Assembly (NCBI GenBank): GCA_964450955.1
Contig: CAYVFI010000044.1
Location: 1-49,017 of the forward strand
DNA length: 49,017 bases
Direction of reading: 5' to 3'
From: CAYNWT01 sp964450955
GTDB lineage: Bacteria; Planctomycetota; Planctomycetia; Planctomycetales; Planctomycetaceae
Shown in pieces: positions 25,133 through 34,247 of this stretch (positions are counted from its first letter, which is position 1; each line of letters starts with the position of its first letter). Made by a program: the position numbers and the translations under genes. Below the pieces are notes generated by a model that worked only from the letters and a program-made list of their open reading frames with translations, was not told the origin of the DNA and did no database searches.

Positions 25133-26824
25133 ATGCAACATCTGACCCCCGACGTCAGTTCTCCGCGTGCGCCGTCTCCGCGGTTGAGCCCCGAGCAATT
25201 GAAACGCTGTCGGCAGCTGCTCGAGACTGAGCAGGTCGATCAGATTGCGTACGAGTTTGGCTTTTCAGATGAGCAGCAATGCCTTGCCGCTCTGGGGAAC
25301 GCCGTTGGCCTGGATATCGTCGATCTTTCCAAAGTGGAACCGGACGCAGCCGCACTGACCGGTTTCCCCGTGCGACTTATTCACCGCCACAACGTGTTCC
25401 CGATTGGTCGTTCTGGCGGCATGCTGACGCTGGCGGTTGGGAACCCGTTTGACGTGCAGGCTGTCGACGCCGTGTCCGCGGCGACAGGCGAAACGGTCAC
25501 TCCCGTTTTGGCATCGATTACCGAAGTCACAAAACTCATCAAGAGCCAACTTGGCGTGGGTGCGCAGACCATCGAAGGTCTGATCGCGCAGAGTGATGAA
25601 GATGAAGTTCAGCTGCTGGACGAAATCAGCTTCGACGGTTCGGACGCAGCGGAAGCGGCTCAACAGGCTTCGGTTGTTCGGTTGGTTAACGACATCCTGA
25701 CCGAAGCCGTTAACGCGCGAGCCAGCGATATCCATATGGAATCGCAGGCGTCGGGTATGAAGATTCGGTACCGCGTTGATGGCATCCTGCAGACTCAACC
25801 GGTTCCTCCCGAACTCGATCGGTTTCAGGCGGCGATTGTGAGCCGGCTGAAAATCATGTCGAAGATGAACATCGCTGAGAAGCGCGTTCCACAGGATGGG
25901 CGTATTAAGTTAATCGTGTCGGGCCGTGAGGTCGACATTCGAGTTTCCGTCATCCCGATGCTGCACGGCGAAGGCGTGGTCATGCGAGTCCTGGACAAGG
26001 ACGCCATGTCGTTTTCGCTACGCGGCATTGGCATGGAACAGGACACGTACGACGCGTTCCATCATCTGATTCGTCAGCCTCATGGAATCGTGTTGGTGAC
26101 GGGCCCGACGGGTTCCGGAAAAACCACAACGCTATACAGCGCGCTGGCTGAAATTCGTAGCGAACGCACAAAGATCATTACGACCGAAGATCCGATTGAG
26201 TATCAGCTTGATGGGATCAATCAGATTCAGGTTCATGCGAAAGTCGGCCTAACCTTTGCGGCCAGCCTTCGCAGCATTCTGCGACACGACCCGGACGTTG
26301 TACTGGTTGGTGAAATTCGCGACCACGAAACCGCAGAGAACGCGGTTCAGGCGTCGCTGACCGGCCACATGGTGTTCAGCACGCTTCACACAAACGATGC
26401 GGCCGGTGCGTTTATGCGATTGGTCGATATGGGCGTTGAACCGTTCCTGGTGACCAGTACGGTCGAAGGTGTGATGGCCCAGCGGTTGGTTCGAACACTT
26501 TGCAACGCGTGCAAAGAAGCGTACATGCCGGCCCATGATGAGGTGCCCGACGACTTCCCGATTGACCAGGCCAAACCGGTCTTCCGACCGAAAGGCTGCC
26601 GCGCTTGTAACGGAGTCGGCTACAGCGGCCGGCTGGGCATTTATGAGTTGTTGGCGACCACGGACAAGGTTCGTCAGTTGGCTAACGAGCGGAAGCCGAC
26701 TCACGAAATCAAGGCGGCGGCGATTGAGGGCGGAATGCGGACGTTGCGGGAGGATGGCTGGCTGAAAGTTCTGACCGGTCGCACCAGCATTGATGAAGTG
26801 CTTCGAGTCACCAAGGCGGAGTAG
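25133..26824 (+). CDS. gspE: Type II secretion ATPase GspE
   Basis: The 563-residue protein has an N-terminal T2SSE-N domain (residues about 15-150), then the ATPase: 'ASDIHME' and 'RYRVDGILQTQP', Walker A 'GPTGSGKTTT' near residue 324, the Asp box 'TTEDPIEYQLDGINQIQV', Walker B 'VVLVGEIRDHETAENAV' and His box 'TGHMVFSTLHTNDA'. A zinc site follows with 'CNACK' and 'CRACNGVGY' near 460-495, as in GspE/PilB. It powers pseudopilus assembly at the cytoplasmic face of the inner membrane with GspL and GspF. All catalytic residues are present. No clear Shine-Dalgarno site precedes the ATG. It is the first core gene of the gspE-F-G-H-I-J-K-L-M-D series. Confidence 0.96.
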   Translation: MQHLTPDVSSPRAPSPRLSPEQLKRCRQLLETEQVDQIAYEFGFSDEQQCLAALGNAVGLDIVDLSKVEPDAAALTGFPVRLIHRHNVFPIGRSGGMLTLAVGNPFDVQAVDAVSAATGETVTPVLASITEVTKLIKSQLGVGAQTIEGLIAQSDEDEVQLLDEISFDGSDAAEAAQQASVVRLVNDILTEAVNARASDIHMESQASGMKIRYRVDGILQTQPVPPELDRFQAAIVSRLKIMSKMNIAEKRVPQDGRIKLIVSGREVDIRVSVIPMLHGEGVVMRVLDKDAMSFSLRGIGMEQDTYDAFHHLIRQPHGIVLVTGPTGSGKTTTLYSALAEIRSERTKIITTEDPIEYQLDGINQIQVHAKVGLTFAASLRSILRHDPDVVLVGEIRDHETAENAVQASLTGHMVFSTLHTNDAAGAFMRLVDMGVEPFLVTSTVEGVMAQRLVRTLCNACKEAYMPAHDEVPDDFPIDQAKPVFRPKGCRACNGVGYSGRLGIYELLATTDKVRQLANERKPTHEIKAAAIEGGMRTLREDGWLKVLTGRTSIDEVLRVTKAE

Positions 26825-26890
26825 TCAGGTCGGCAGGCCAACAGCCTGCGATTGGCCGAATGGTTGTGGGGGCGTGGGGGCGCCAGAACG

Positions 26891-28096
26891 ATGCCGGAGT
26901 TTGCTTACACAGCAAGAACACCAAACGGGCAGGACGTCACAGGTTCTGTTTCGGCCGATTCACGTAATGACGTGCTGACAATGCTGGCCGAAAAGTCGCT
27001 GGCTCCTCTTCGAGTCGAAGCGGCGAAGGTTCCGATGACAATCGGTTTCAAACGCGGCGTCAAAGCGGAGCTGCTAGCCAACACGCTGACACAACTCTCC
27101 GATCTTCTTTCCAACGGCGTGCCGCTGATGCGGGCACTGGAAGTGCTGGCGAAAGAATCTCCCAACGATCGGTTGAAGGAAGTTCTTAGCGACATTCGAA
27201 ATCGCGTCGCAGACGGTAAACAGCTGGACGTCGCGATGTCTGCGCATCCGGATGTGTTTAACGAGTTGACGCTGAGTATTGTTCGAGCGGGAACCGAAGG
27301 CGCGTTTCTGGAAGAGGCTCTGAACCAAACGGCCGAGTTCTTAGAACGTCAGGAAGAACTCAGAAGCCGCGTGCGTGGTGCGATGGCGTATCCGGCGTTC
27401 CTCGCGGTCGCGGGTTGTATCGTGACCATCGTGCTGATCGTGTTCTTTGTTCCCAAGTTTGCCGAACTGTTCGCACAACTGGAACAGGAAGGCACACTGC
27501 CGACACCGACCGTCATGCTGCTGTGGCTTAGTGACACGTTGGGGCGCTGGGGTCTGCCAATCGGTGTGGCGTTTGCCGGAATTGTGTACGGGATTGGCCA
27601 CTGGATGCGTTCACCCAGTGGTCGCATTATTGTCGATCGCACAAAGATCCGCCTGCCTGTGTTCGGCCCGATTTTTCTTAACGGAGCCGTATCGCGGTTC
27701 TGTCGAATTCTGGGAACCCTGCTGCGTAACGGAGTGCCACTGTTGAAGGCGCTTGATGTCAGCAGCGATTCATCCGGCAACGTAATTCTGGCCGAAGCCA
27801 TTCGCGCGTCGGGGGAAAACATCTCCTCAGGGCAGACACTTTCGGGCCCGTTGTCGGAGTGCGGACTGTTCCCACAAAACGTGATGGCAATGATCAGCAT
27901 CGCGGAAGAATCCAATAACCTCGAACACGTTTTGACAAACGTTTCGAACCAGCTTGATAAAAAAATCAGTCGTCAACTCGACACCATGGTGCGACTTATC
28001 GAACCAGCGTTGCTGCTGGTCATGGGCGGAGCGGTTCTGTTTATCATTACCGCGCTGCTGCTACCGGTGTTCGAGATGAGTACATCAATGGCGTGA
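26891..28096 (+). CDS. gspF: Type II secretion inner-membrane platform protein GspF
   Basis: The 401-residue protein is started at the ATG at 26891, giving the family N-terminus MPEFAYTARTPNGQDVTG; a longer frame from 26852 adds an unrelated Trp/Gly-rich stretch. It has two T2SSF repeats, each with the 'F...L..LL..GVPLL.AL' pattern (residues about 57-85 and 265-295), and three membrane helices (about 160-190, 213-235 and 365-390). It forms the platform that couples GspE to pseudopilus growth. The gap to gspE is 66 nt and to gspG 65 nt, so co-transcription is likely. Confidence 0.95.
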   Translation: MPEFAYTARTPNGQDVTGSVSADSRNDVLTMLAEKSLAPLRVEAAKVPMTIGFKRGVKAELLANTLTQLSDLLSNGVPLMRALEVLAKESPNDRLKEVLSDIRNRVADGKQLDVAMSAHPDVFNELTLSIVRAGTEGAFLEEALNQTAEFLERQEELRSRVRGAMAYPAFLAVAGCIVTIVLIVFFVPKFAELFAQLEQEGTLPTPTVMLLWLSDTLGRWGLPIGVAFAGIVYGIGHWMRSPSGRIIVDRTKIRLPVFGPIFLNGAVSRFCRILGTLLRNGVPLLKALDVSSDSSGNVILAEAIRASGENISSGQTLSGPLSECGLFPQNVMAMISIAEESNNLEHVLTNVSNQLDKKISRQLDTMVRLIEPALLLVMGGAVLFIITALLLPVFEMSTSMA

Positions 28097-28161
28097 TGCG
28101 CGGCATCTCAAATCAACTTCGCAGGGTCGAACGGACTCGGCAAAAGCTCAAGAGGAATTTC

Positions 28162-28701
28162 ATGAAGAAACAACTGACAACCCACAATGTGCGTCGAGGA
28201 TTCTCGCTGACAGAGCTGTTAATCGTGATGGCGATTCTTGTCCTGCTGGTCTCGTTGGTTGGACCGCGACTATTGGGAACCAAAAAGAAGGTCGACGTGA
28301 GTTCTGTGAAAACTCAAATCGGAATGCTGCAGTCGTCGCTGGAACAATACGCGATCGACATGAACAAGTTCCCCAACACTGAAGAAGGCCTGAAGGCGTT
28401 GCTTGAAGATCCGACAGGTTCCGGCGGCGGTTCCGCTGATGGCCTTGGCGAAGACGGCGAGGAAGCCAGCGGTTCCAACTGGGCCGGCCCGTACATCAAG
28501 TCAACCAAACTACCGAAAGACCCGTGGGGCAAATCGTACAAGTACGAGTACCCGCCAACACACGGCAAGGGCGACACGCCAGACATCTGGTCGTTAGGTC
28601 CCGATGGCGAAGAGAACACCGAAGACGACGTTGTTAGCTGGGCAGGCGGCAGCAAGTCCGGCGGTGGTTCAACCGACGTTTTGGATGAACCAGTCGAATG
28701 A
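28162..28701 (+). CDS. gspG: Major pseudopilin GspG
   Basis: The 179-residue prepilin is started at the ATG at 28162 (AGAGGA upstream). After a basic leader ending RRG, the processing site and methylated N-terminus read 'FSLTELLIVMAILVLLVSLV', with the required Glu at +5. The following 'QIGMLQSSLEQYAIDMNKFPNTEEGLKALLEDP' (split by residues 75-107) and 'WAGPYIKSTKLPKDPWGKSYKY' segments are typical of GspG, as is the acidic C-terminal calcium-site-like stretch 'GPDGEENTEDDVVSW'. A Gly/Ser/Asp-rich insertion (about residues 91-112) and a short tail are extra. It forms the shaft of the pseudopilus. It overlaps gspH by 4 nt. The prepilin peptidase is not in the window. Confidence 0.96.
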   Translation: MKKQLTTHNVRRGFSLTELLIVMAILVLLVSLVGPRLLGTKKKVDVSSVKTQIGMLQSSLEQYAIDMNKFPNTEEGLKALLEDPTGSGGGSADGLGEDGEEASGSNWAGPYIKSTKLPKDPWGKSYKYEYPPTHGKGDTPDIWSLGPDGEENTEDDVVSWAGGSKSGGGSTDVLDEPVE

Positions 28702-29399
28702 AAACCCAACAGCGAGCCAGCGACGTACCACGCCCTGGGTACTCGCTGGTCGAACTGTTGATTGTCCTGGGCGTGCTGGCGCTGATGACCGGCCTGGCAC
28801 TACCCGCGCTGCGTGGGCCGCTGGAAAAAGGTCGCCTGCGCGCGGCTGGTCGCGAGATGCAGGCAATGCTGGCCAAGACCAGAAGCCTTGCGATTCGCAC
28901 CGGGACAGAACACTGGTTGACCTACGAAATTGATGGTCGAGCCTGGCGAATCGAAACCCGGCCCGAAACAGACGACGTGACCGATGTGGCTGACGGCGAC
29001 TTTCCTGAGTCGCCGATCACCGAGGCACAGGTTGCCCCCGAGAGTGTGATGGTTCGCGAAGGCGATTTGCCAAACGGGATTACGTTTGCCGATTCCGCCT
29101 CCGTGGATCCCGCCTTCGCAAATCCGGTCGGCGATCGCGGCATCGCAGAGCTTCAGTTGTCGGATGTCTTGCTTGATCCATCGACTCAAAAATGGTCTGA
29201 ACCAATCCGGTTCAAACCCAACGGTCGTTCGCGGGACGCCACAATTCGGATTGTTGGCACGCGAGATCTGGTCACGAAAGTCAGTCTGCGCGGGCTGACG
29301 GGAATTGCCAGCAGCACCACGCAACGCGAATCAGTAGAACCTGAGACTCAGTTGTTGGAATCTGTCAGCCCGGACGCGTTGACGGAGCCGGTGCAATGA
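28698..29399 (+). CDS. gspH: Minor pseudopilin GspH-like
   Basis: The 233-residue protein overlaps gspG by ATGA. It has a prepilin N-terminus, processing after 'RPG' with 'YSLVELLIVLGVLALMTGLALP' broken after the first 20 residues, Glu at +5, then 'REMQAMLAKTRSLAIRTGTEHWLTYEID', which fits the GspH/FimT pattern of minor pseudopilins with a beta-sandwich head. Residue +1 is Tyr rather than Phe. It likely sits between GspG and the tip complex I-J-K. It overlaps gspI by 4 nt at its end. Confidence 0.88.
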   Translation: MKTQQRASDVPRPGYSLVELLIVLGVLALMTGLALPALRGPLEKGRLRAAGREMQAMLAKTRSLAIRTGTEHWLTYEIDGRAWRIETRPETDDVTDVADGDFPESPITEAQVAPESVMVREGDLPNGITFADSASVDPAFANPVGDRGIAELQLSDVLLDPSTQKWSEPIRFKPNGRSRDATIRIVGTRDLVTKVSLRGLTGIASSTTQRESVEPETQLLESVSPDALTEPVQ

Positions 29400-29953
29400 A
29401 ACGCAGTGGCTTTTCGCTAATCGAAGTCATCATCGCGACCGCGATCCTGCTGGGCAGTGTGTTTGTTCTAAGCGAACTAGCGGGACTGGGGCGCCGGCAA
29501 TCACAACGTGCCGAACAACACACCCGCGCGCAGGAATTGTGCGAACAAACGCTTAACGAAATTCTGTTTGGCGAACGCCCGCTGCTGGAAGTCGAAGACG
29601 AACCCCTATTGCCGCCGGGCGAACCGATCGACGGTCGCGACCAACTGCAAGACTTACGCGATTCGCGCGAACAGGAAGACCAGTTGTTTGTGTTCGAAGA
29701 TCCCGACGACCGCGCGGTTGAGGTTTTCGAACCGGGGCAGGCCGGCAGTGAGTCGGAGTGGTTGTATTCCGTCCGCGTGCTGCCGCTGGAAGACTACAGC
29801 GGGCTTGCGGCGATGACTGTTGTGGTGCGGCAGTCTGATGAAACCATTAAGCGGCCCGCGACGTTTCAACTCACGCGTTGGATCCCGCAGCCTGAAACAC
29901 CGGACGATTCAGCAGGTGGATTTCCATCGCCCACTTCCGGGGCGTTCCCATGA
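29396..29953 (+). CDS. gspI: Minor pseudopilin GspI-like
   Basis: The 185-residue protein overlaps gspH (ATGA). A very short leader MKRSG precedes the prepilin helix 'FSLIEVIIATAILLGSVFVL' with Glu at +5. The segment 'HTRAQELCEQTLNEIL' after the helix is typical of GspI/V-type pseudopilins, which form the core of the tip complex. The remainder is acidic. The call as GspI rests on position between H-like and J-like genes and on the post-helix motif. It overlaps gspJ by 4 nt. Confidence 0.87.
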   Translation: MKRSGFSLIEVIIATAILLGSVFVLSELAGLGRRQSQRAEQHTRAQELCEQTLNEILFGERPLLEVEDEPLLPPGEPIDGRDQLQDLRDSREQEDQLFVFEDPDDRAVEVFEPGQAGSESEWLYSVRVLPLEDYSGLAAMTVVVRQSDETIKRPATFQLTRWIPQPETPDDSAGGFPSPTSGAFP

Positions 29954-31164
29954 GAACGCCGTCAACCAAAGCAACAACACACACCCGCGGTGGCTACACG
30001 CTGGCCGAAGTCTTAATTGCGTCCGTACTGGTCGCGAGTCTCATGGCGGTGTGCTGGAACCTGATGGGCCTATACAGCGGATTCATGACCGCCGGTCGTG
30101 AGAAAGTTCTTGAACGCCAGATCGCTCGATCGTTGTTCGAGATCATCCGAGACGACGTGCGCGTTGTGGCGGCTCCAACAGCAGCCGGTCCACCGCCGCA
30201 AGCCTTACCAGCAACTGCTCCATCGCTGGCGCCTTCGCGAACAACAACTGCGCCGTCAGTCCGGCCAACAATCGCGCCAACGCCGGTGGCGATCGAACCT
30301 GCCGGGAGCGGCACCAGGTCCAACTTTGAACCAGTGCAGTCGTTTGAGCCGGTTCAGTCGGTGGAGTCGTTTGAGCCATCTGAGTTTGACAACTCGGGCA
30401 CCTCAAGCAACTCGGCATTCGCAGCTGACGTCACACCAATGCTGGTTGGCACATCAACATCCCTGTCCCTGACGTATCTTGTCGATCCACCTGCGGGCGA
30501 TGCAGTCACCAGTGATCAGTTGGAAGGGTCGTTCGACATCGCCGACAATTCAACTCAGCCGTCCGCATCAGCCAACACGATTGTCTATCACTTCGAACCG
30601 CCCACGCAGCAACTGGCGATCGAAAACTCGCTCCCGTTCGGCCTGCATCGCGTCGAAGCATCTGCGTTCGCGTACCAGGAAGCGATCGCCGCGCAGCAAC
30701 TTGTTCGCGCTGAGCAATCGGATTCCGAATCGGAACCGCGGTCATCCGGACCGCTTAGCCGACTGACTTTTGATGCCTTGTTTCAGCCAGTCGATGCGGT
30801 CACCGAGGGTCTGGATGAGATCGCCGGTCCCGTATTCGAACCGACTCACGAACACGTTCCGGAAGCCGTTCGTGCAGAGTTCGAATACTACGACGGAAGG
30901 AACTGGGCTTCGAATTGGAACACCCAGCGCCGCCGCTCGCTGCCGGTTGCGATCCGCGTCACGTTGTGGATTGTCTCTGCCGCAGAACTGGAAACTGCCC
31001 GCGAAGTTTTATCTGCGGAAGTCAGCGCGTCAGCGGTTTCGGCAGACATTGAACTGCCCAACATTAGGCCGCGACGGTACCGCCGCGTGATTTCTCTGTC
31101 ACCGCAGGCTCAGCTCGATATGGGGTCGATTTCCGATGAGTTCGCGACGGAGGTGGGTCCATGA
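29950..31164 (+). CDS. gspJ: Minor pseudopilin GspJ-like with long low-complexity insertion
   Basis: The 404-residue protein is about twice the usual GspJ length. The prepilin segment is 'GGYTLAEVLIASVLVASLMA' with Glu at +5, followed by 'REKVLERQIARSLFEIIRDDVRVV'. Residues about 76-160 are an Ala/Pro/Thr- and then Ser/Phe/Glu-rich stretch, probably a disordered insertion. The C-terminal part contains 'VRAEFEYYDGRNWASNWNTQ' and 'LPVAIRVTLWI', a pattern found near the end of GspJ proteins. It would join GspI and GspK in the tip. ATGA overlaps link it to gspI and gspK. Confidence 0.88.
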   Translation: MRTPSTKATTHTRGGYTLAEVLIASVLVASLMAVCWNLMGLYSGFMTAGREKVLERQIARSLFEIIRDDVRVVAAPTAAGPPPQALPATAPSLAPSRTTTAPSVRPTIAPTPVAIEPAGSGTRSNFEPVQSFEPVQSVESFEPSEFDNSGTSSNSAFAADVTPMLVGTSTSLSLTYLVDPPAGDAVTSDQLEGSFDIADNSTQPSASANTIVYHFEPPTQQLAIENSLPFGLHRVEASAFAYQEAIAAQQLVRAEQSDSESEPRSSGPLSRLTFDALFQPVDAVTEGLDEIAGPVFEPTHEHVPEAVRAEFEYYDGRNWASNWNTQRRRSLPVAIRVTLWIVSAAELETAREVLSAEVSASAVSADIELPNIRPRRYRRVISLSPQAQLDMGSISDEFATEVGP

Positions 31165-32789
31165 TGAGAACTCACCCACCAACCAACAACAAGCGCCAGG
31201 GCGTCGTGCTGATAGTGGTTCTGGTTCTTGTCATCATGATCGCGCTTGCCGGTTTCAGCTTTGTCCGATCGATGTCCACCGACTACGAAGCCGCCAAGGT
31301 TGGCGGCGACGCGATGCAGGCCGAACAGGCTTTGCTGTCCGCTGAGGTTTACATAAATCGCTACCTGCAGATGCCGCGACTGGAACGCGAATCGGCTTCG
31401 ACCGGGACCGACACTGTGCCTGTTGAGTTCCGCGCGATTCGGTTGTTGTCGGGAACCGAAGAAGCGGGAGGCAGCGTCGCAGAACCAACACAACCGGCCG
31501 AAGACGGCTGGCAGTTTTCCATCGTCGCGCCGGCGACTTTAACATCCGGGAATGACGACGGCATTGAAGCCAGCCAGCCGTATCGGTTCGGTCTGGCGGA
31601 CCAATCAAACAAGTTGAACCTCGCAGCCATCGCCGCGTGGGATCGCATCCGTCCCGGCGCTGGACGGGCGACGTTGATGAAGTTGCCCGGCATGACAACA
31701 CAGATTGCCGACGCCCTGCTTGATTGGATCGATGTGGATTCGGAGCGGCGTGAGTTTGGAGCCGAAGCAGACTTCTACGCGGAATTGTCTCAGCCGTACC
31801 GAGTCGCAAACCGCCTGCCCGGGTCGCTGGAAGCATTGTTGTTGGTGCGAGGCGTGACGCGAAACTTGCTGTTTGGTGCCGATGAAAATCGCAACTTCCG
31901 TATTGATGATGACGAGCAACAACTGGCCGACGCCCGGTTGGTTCAAGACTCTTCAAACACCGCAGCGATTTCCGAAACGACCGCGTGGTGCGATTTGCTG
32001 ACGGTCCATAGTGCCGAACGCAACGACTCACCCGGCGGTACGCCACGCATCAATCTAAACAACCCCGATCTGGCAATCCTGCAGTCCGAACTATCGGCCG
32101 TGTTCCCGACCGAGGTCACGAATTTCGTGCTGTTGTATCGCCAGTACGGTCCATCAAATCCGACGACAAGTGTCTCTGCGGCCGGAGTCACCGTGAACAC
32201 AACCACGCCAGCGCGGACAAACGTCGCGGCGCTGTCTGACCTGGTGGATGCAAAGGTCACGGTTCCCGGAGAACCAGCGTTCGGCGTGAGTTCGCCGTTC
32301 ACGCGTGGTAGCGCCGAATTGGGGCAGTGGCTGGGGCCGCTGCTCAGCCAGACCACTACAAACCCGCAGCGCGTTTTGGCCGCTCGCCTGAATATTAACT
32401 CGGCGCCGGAAGCTGTGGTTCGCGCGATTCCATTTTTGTCTGACGAGATCGTTGAGAGCCTGCTGGATGCACGCCGCAACCTGGAGCCCACCGAACGGCG
32501 GTCGGTAGCGTGGTTGCTGACCAAAGACATTATCAGCGTTGAAACGTTCAGACAGCTGCAGCCGTGGCTTACCGCGGGCGGCGATGTGTTTGCGTGCCAG
32601 TTAATCGTATTCCGCGGGTCGCGCGGCCCGATTCGTCGTGTTCGAGCCGTGTTTGATGGTGCGAGCCCCTCACCGCGCCGCCTAGAATGGCAAAGCCTTC
32701 AGGGGCTCGGCAATGGATTTTCAAGAAGCGAAGTCTCTCGCGAAATCGCTGATCTGGAATCAGCTCTCACCGAATCACGCGAGCCTTAG
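31161..32789 (+). CDS. gspK: Tip pseudopilin GspK-like
   Basis: The 542-residue protein begins at 31161 (GGAGGT 6 nt upstream; a second ATG at 31164). Its N-terminal helix 'GVVLIVVLVLVIMIALAGFSF' lacks the +5 Glu, as in GspK. Downstream are 'QAEQALLSAEVYINRYL', 'FGLADQSNKLNLA', and 'LMKLPGMTTQIADALLDWIDVDSE', a classical GspK helix-hairpin-helix-like segment, and a second 'LNINSAPEAVVRAIPFLSDEIVESLL'. It is longer than the roughly 330 residues usual for GspK because of added segments in the middle and C-terminus. It should cap the pseudopilus. It is 3 nt upstream of gspL. Confidence 0.92.
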   Translation: MMRTHPPTNNKRQGVVLIVVLVLVIMIALAGFSFVRSMSTDYEAAKVGGDAMQAEQALLSAEVYINRYLQMPRLERESASTGTDTVPVEFRAIRLLSGTEEAGGSVAEPTQPAEDGWQFSIVAPATLTSGNDDGIEASQPYRFGLADQSNKLNLAAIAAWDRIRPGAGRATLMKLPGMTTQIADALLDWIDVDSERREFGAEADFYAELSQPYRVANRLPGSLEALLLVRGVTRNLLFGADENRNFRIDDDEQQLADARLVQDSSNTAAISETTAWCDLLTVHSAERNDSPGGTPRINLNNPDLAILQSELSAVFPTEVTNFVLLYRQYGPSNPTTSVSAAGVTVNTTTPARTNVAALSDLVDAKVTVPGEPAFGVSSPFTRGSAELGQWLGPLLSQTTTNPQRVLAARLNINSAPEAVVRAIPFLSDEIVESLLDARRNLEPTERRSVAWLLTKDIISVETFRQLQPWLTAGGDVFACQLIVFRGSRGPIRRVRAVFDGASPSPRRLEWQSLQGLGNGFSRSEVSREIADLESALTESREP

Positions 32790-32792
32790 ACC

Positions 32793-34247
32793 ATGTCAAA
32801 AACAACAGTCGTCAACTGGGACCGCCAACGCATTCGCTTCGTCACCGCCGAAGTGACAAAGAAAAACAAGCTGCGCGCCGTTGAGGCCGGAACCATCGAA
32901 ATTCAGCAGGATGGCGATCGAACCGAACAACTTGCCGACGCATTGAAGCAGGTCGTGGCCGGGAAGACAGAACTTGTCGTCGCCGTCACTGCCGGCGCGG
33001 CCGAAGTGACGCGCGTTCGTGTTCCGAAAGCGACCGACGCGGAATTGCCGTTGTTTGTGCAGAACCTTGCCGGGCAGGAACTCCGGTTCACGTCCGAGCA
33101 ACCGGTTCTTGATTTCCTGGCCGAACCACCCGACGAAGACGGATCGCGCATGGTGACAGCGATGCTGTTGCGCGAAGAAGAGATCACGCGGATTCGTGAT
33201 CAAATTGGCGCAGCAGACGCGAAGATATCGCGGTTGCATTTGACTCCACACGGACTGGCAACGTACCTGTCGAAAGACAAACCGCTGTGTGTTGCCGTTG
33301 CTGTGGGAGTCGGCAATTGTGAGGTGTTGGTTGTCAGCAACGGACAGCCGGTGGCAATGCGTTCGCTGCGCTTGCCGGACGCTGGCAATCCCGAACAGTT
33401 GGGTCGGCACTGCGTGAGTGAAGTCCGCAGAACACTGCTTTCACTGCATGAGGCCGTCGCCACAACGGACGCCCCGGACCAGGTCGTGGTGCTTGGTAGC
33501 GGCCTGGTTGCGACGGAAATTGCCACGAGGCTGCCTACGGAACCTGGTACGAACTCAACGCTGCATAATCCGTTTGACGATGTGGACTCAAAGCAAGCGC
33601 CCGACGATGCCGGTTCGTTTGCCGGGCTGTTGGGGCTGGCGGCTGCGACACCGCACATCGACTTTGCGAACCCAAGACGGCCCGTGCCGCCGGTCAGCAA
33701 AAAGCGTATCTTCGCGATGATTGCTGCCGTGCTGCTGGCGGTCGTTGGTGGTGGAGCCTACTACGTTTGGTCGCAGTTCGATGAAATTGACAGCGAGAAC
33801 AAACTCCTTGAGGACCGCGTTCGCGAACTCAACGATTTGGTCAAGAAGAGCAAACCGAAGCGCGATTTGGCAAAGGCGCTGGCGGGCTGGGAAGCGTCTC
33901 GATTCAGCTGGTTAGACGAAATGCGCGATTTGACAGAACGCATGCCGTCGCGGTCTGATTTGACAATTCGCCAACTCAACATTCGGCAGGGTTCGCGCGG
34001 CAGTGCGAGCATTTCATTCAACGGTGTCGCCAAAAAGTCGGACGCTGTCGCACGAATGGAACTTTCCCTGCGAGACGAATACCACACGATTCGAACACCC
34101 GGTCTGCGCGAGGCATCACGCGGTGGGGATCGAGCGTGGACGTTTCAGTCGACGATGCGCGTCAAACGGCGTTCGCGAAAACAGTACGTCGCGTCACGGG
34201 CGACAGACACCCAAAACGTCGCCCAATCTGAGGAGGCGGCCAGGTGA
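32793..34247 (+). CDS. gspL: GspL-like inner-membrane protein with actin-like cytoplasmic domain
   Basis: The 484-residue protein has an N-terminal domain of about 250 residues in the PilM/GspL actin-like pattern ('VVNWDRQRIRFVTAEV', 'VVVLGSGLVATEIATRL'), a linker, one membrane helix (about 305-326) and a periplasmic part with a coiled coil (about 328-360) and a ferredoxin-like domain similar to PilN/GspL ('SDLTIRQLNIRQG', 'ASISFNGVAKKSDAVARMELSL'). It would recruit GspE to the membrane and contact GspM. The stop overlaps the GTG of the next gene by 4 nt. Confidence 0.88.
   Translation: MSKTTVVNWDRQRIRFVTAEVTKKNKLRAVEAGTIEIQQDGDRTEQLADALKQVVAGKTELVVAVTAGAAEVTRVRVPKATDAELPLFVQNLAGQELRFTSEQPVLDFLAEPPDEDGSRMVTAMLLREEEITRIRDQIGAADAKISRLHLTPHGLATYLSKDKPLCVAVAVGVGNCEVLVVSNGQPVAMRSLRLPDAGNPEQLGRHCVSEVRRTLLSLHEAVATTDAPDQVVVLGSGLVATEIATRLPTEPGTNSTLHNPFDDVDSKQAPDDAGSFAGLLGLAAATPHIDFANPRRPVPPVSKKRIFAMIAAVLLAVVGGGAYYVWSQFDEIDSENKLLEDRVRELNDLVKKSKPKRDLAKALAGWEASRFSWLDEMRDLTERMPSRSDLTIRQLNIRQGSRGSASISFNGVAKKSDAVARMELSLRDEYHTIRTPGLREASRGGDRAWTFQSTMRVKRRSRKQYVASRATDTQNVAQSEEAAR

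Noticed and set aside
31255..32046. 263-codon minus-strand frame inside gspK
   Set aside because: Arg/Ser/Pro-rich shadow of the gspK coding sequence with no recognisable domain.
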